A DNA stretch of 6,556 nucleotides from Candidatus Woesearchaeota archaeon UBA119. GTDB taxonomy: Archaea; Nanobdellota; Nanobdellia; Woesearchaeales; UBA119. Position numbers and translations under genes: made by a program. Of the stretch, positions 5,009 to 6,556 are shown one piece after another (positions within the stretch are counted from its first letter, which is position 1; the number at the start of each line of letters is the position of its first letter). The notes beneath the pieces were generated by a model that was not told the origin of the DNA, did not search any database, and was given only the letters and a program-made list of their open reading frames with translations. The DNA is taken from contig DAWM01000047.1 of assembly GCA_002505945.1 (NCBI GenBank), forward strand, positions 3,066 through 9,621, read 5' to 3'.

Positions 5009-5507
5009 AAGGGTTCTCCGGAAACTTCTGGAAGATAAGGGCTTTTTGGATGAAAGGATATCTTTCTACATTGAAAAGGGCCTGATTTTAAGTAAAGACT
5101 CAAAAGAAGAAATAAAAGGTCATCTGAAAAAAGCAAGACATAATCTGGATTTTATAGGAGAAATAAGTTATAATTTTAATGATTGGATTCTGGTTGCTTG
5201 TTTTTATACCGCATACCACGCTGCCCTAGCATTGATTCTTAGCAAGGGATACTCATCTAAGAACCATGATGCCACACTTTGTATACTTATTAAGGAATTT
5301 TATCAAAATGGTCTCTCTAAAGAGGATATTGAATTGATAAATAAGCTTGATAAACAGGATTTCCTCTTCTATGTTGAAACAAAACAAAAGAGAGAAGAAG
5401 CTTCTTATCCAACCAAGACTAGTTTTAATCTTTCGGATGTTAAGAACATAAAAGCAAAAACAAGATTGTTCATAAACAAAACAGAGAGAATAATAAAGGA
5501 AAAATAA
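5001..5507 (+). CDS. HEPN-domain protein of UPF0332 kind, predicted toxin partner of the MNT protein
   Basis: A 168-residue, largely helical soluble protein. The HEPN fold is recognised from the helix CFYTAYHAALALILSKG (67-83, with Y72-H73), the S86-K-N-H89 turn before the next helix, and the later segment K130-R131-EEAS-Y136. This matches the UPF0332 pattern (YYAxFHA...LLxxKG...H...RxxADY) as I recall it. In classical HepT toxins the nuclease motif is R-x4-6-H, often with a nearby Tyr that MNT AMPylates. Here R131 and Y136 are kept but no His stands between or after them, so RNase activity is uncertain. Y136 or Y124 would be the obvious Tyr candidates for modification. Gene order MNT then HEPN and the 8-bp overlap support a two-component module. 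The gene ends 5 bp before the convergent vWA gene. It could instead be a non-toxic HEPN subunit that binds nucleotide or assists the MNT enzyme. Confidence 0.85.
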   Translation: MNERVLRKLLEDKGFLDERISFYIEKGLILSKDSKEEIKGHLKKARHNLDFIGEISYNFNDWILVACFYTAYHAALALILSKGYSSKNHDATLCILIKEFYQNGLSKEDIELINKLDKQDFLFYVETKQKREEASYPTKTSFNLSDVKNIKAKTRLFINKTERIIKEK

Positions 5508-5512
5508 AAAAA
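5500..5512 (-). terminator. Oligo-T tract after the vWA gene
   Basis: Directly after the vWA stop codon the minus strand reads T7-A-T5, overlapping the stop codon of the convergent HEPN gene. A hairpin-free U-rich tract is the usual archaeal intrinsic terminator and a substrate type for aCPSF1. No comparable T tract follows the HEPN gene on the plus strand. Confidence 0.5.
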
Positions 5513-6556
5513 CTAAACCTCAAGAAGGATATTAAAGATATCTATCTCTTGGTCCAGTGTTGCATCGCCTATGGCTTCTGCTTCTCTCTCAAAGTAGTCT
5601 TTGAAATCCTCAAAGAGCTCTTTGTATTCATCGGGCACTGCTAAATCCAAGGATGTTCTTTCCCATTCGCTGAACTGCCTATACTGGATAGGGATTTCTT
5701 CTTCGTCATCATGGATAGGGATTCCTTCTTCTCTATAAGCAAAGATTGGGAATTCTGGGCGGTCTGATTTGCCTTCCCTTGCATCCTCTATCCAGGTCTT
5801 CATCAAGCCTACATACCTTGATAGGAGAATACCTTTTCTTATGGCTTTGTTGTCGTATTGCTCTTCCTCGGATGGCTTAAACTCAAAAACCTCTTGGGAG
5901 GAATGGGATTCCCCTTGTCTGTCTTTATAATCAACAGAAAGGGTTATTTCCTCATCCTCTCCCACTTTCTTGAGCTTCAGCAAGATTATGCCGCCTTTTG
6001 TCCCTTCTTCAGTTGTGGGGGAGGGAAATAAGGTTTTAACGGTCATAATCTCGCCTGTGGCTTCTTCAGCGCTGGGGGAGCCAAAGACTTTTTCAATGTC
6101 ATAGCCCTGAGATTCAAGGGTGAGCTCTAAATCAAATACCAAAGGTGTTACCATATACTCGAACTGTTCATCCATTCGTTTCATGAATTCCTTGGTTGAA
6201 TGAACCGAGTAATAATTGCAGCCTTTTATATCTGATATGGATTCAATAAGCCTTGTATTGAAATCCACTCCTATGCCTATGAAGGTGGTATAGATTCCTT
6301 CATCTGCATTAGCTTCTGTCATTCCTAAGAGGCTCTCTTCTCCGTATCTTCCGGTATTGGGCATCGCATCCGTTAGGAATATAATCCTGTTCTCGTATTC
6401 ATCCTTGTCTGCATCCTTTACTTCTGAAAAAAGCTCTGTTCCTTTCTTAAAGCCAGCTTCCATGTTGGTGCCGCCCATTGCTTCCAAATCAAGGATATGC
6501 TCTTTTATCTTTTCCATGTCTGTCTCTCCTACCTTGCTCAATGGCTTGGCAACAAA
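5513..6556 (-). CDS. von Willebrand factor A (vWA) domain protein, N-terminus outside window
   Basis: At least 347 residues are visible, and the frame is open through the window edge, so the TTG at 6539-6541 is not the real start. Counting from that Leu codon as residue 1, the partial vWA domain shows two of the three MIDAS metal-site elements: T25 in GGTN (codon 6467-6469) and D58 in FLTDA. The first element (DxSxS) should lie upstream. The beta-alpha pattern continues through FIGIGVDF and the YYSVHSTKEFMKRM segment to about residue 135. The remainder is a beta-rich region (about 136-230) and a strongly acidic C-terminus (about 255-342). Many bacterial and archaeal vWA proteins of this type bind metal-dependent protein ligands, often at the envelope or with MoxR-type ATPases, but no partner, signal peptide or membrane segment can be seen here. 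It converges on the HEPN gene with a 5-bp gap. Base composition resembles the flanking core genes, not the island. Confidence 0.85.
   Translation of the reverse strand, partial: FVAKPLSKVGETDMEKIKEHILDLEAMGGTNMEAGFKKGTELFSEVKDADKDEYENRIIFLTDAMPNTGRYGEESLLGMTEANADEGIYTTFIGIGVDFNTRLIESISDIKGCNYYSVHSTKEFMKRMDEQFEYMVTPLVFDLELTLESQGYDIEKVFGSPSAEEATGEIMTVKTLFPSPTTEEGTKGGIILLKLKKVGEDEEITLSVDYKDRQGESHSSQEVFEFKPSEEEQYDNKAIRKGILLSRYVGLMKTWIEDAREGKSDRPEFPIFAYREEGIPIHDDEEEIPIQYRQFSEWERTSLDLAVPDEYKELFEDFKDYFEREAEAIGDATLDQEIDIFNILLEV

Noticed and set aside
3410..5512. Insertion sequence, integrative element ends, tRNA gene or CRISPR repeats in the accessory island
   Set aside because: No transposase or integrase motif, no long terminal inverted or flanking direct repeats, no cloverleaf and no regularly spaced repeats were found on reading both strands.

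Overview
The window looks archaeal. It carries the 3' part of an archaeal-type 20S proteasome beta subunit, a full-length KH/beta-CASP nuclease of the aCPSF1 (FttA) type and a Taw1/TYW1-type 4-demethylwyosine synthase, a set characteristic of archaea. Most genes lack a clear Shine-Dalgarno sequence and instead have a TATA-like element centred about 26-27 nt before the start codon, the pattern expected of leaderless archaeal mRNAs. Frequent AGG/AGA arginine codons and a moderate G+C (about 40-43% in hand-counted stretches of the flanking genes) fit a mesophilic, possibly DPANN-type or euryarchaeal genome. The lineage is inference and cannot be fixed from this window.

Layout. Positions 1-2347 (+) hold psmB (5' end off the window) and, after 50 bp, aCPSF1, a linkage also known from other archaea. 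At 2340-3293 (-) the taw1 gene converges on aCPSF1 with an 8-bp tail-to-tail overlap. At 3410-3940 (-) lies an AT-rich gene for an unrecognised 176-residue protein, which diverges from a small DUF4346-like gene at 4044-4355 (+). Then comes a two-gene unit at 4415-5507 (+): a protein fusing a winged helix-turn-helix to a minimal nucleotidyltransferase (MNT), overlapping by 8 bp a HEPN-fold protein of the UPF0332 kind. Together they look like an MNT/HEPN toxin-antitoxin module. The window ends with a convergent gene (-) for a von Willebrand factor A (vWA) protein whose N-terminus is outside the window.

How the parts relate. The outer genes are core informational and protein-turnover functions (proteolysis, transcription termination/RNA 3'-end formation, tRNA-Phe modification). 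The interior of about 2.1 kb (roughly 3400-5510) carries narrowly distributed or unrecognised genes. It falls to about 33-34% G+C in the unknown gene and in a sampled part of the HEPN gene, so it reads as an accessory island. Within it, an inverted repeat between the TATA element and the start of the HTH-MNT gene suggests that this protein represses its own operon. No rRNA, tRNA, CRISPR array, transposase or attachment-site repeat was seen.
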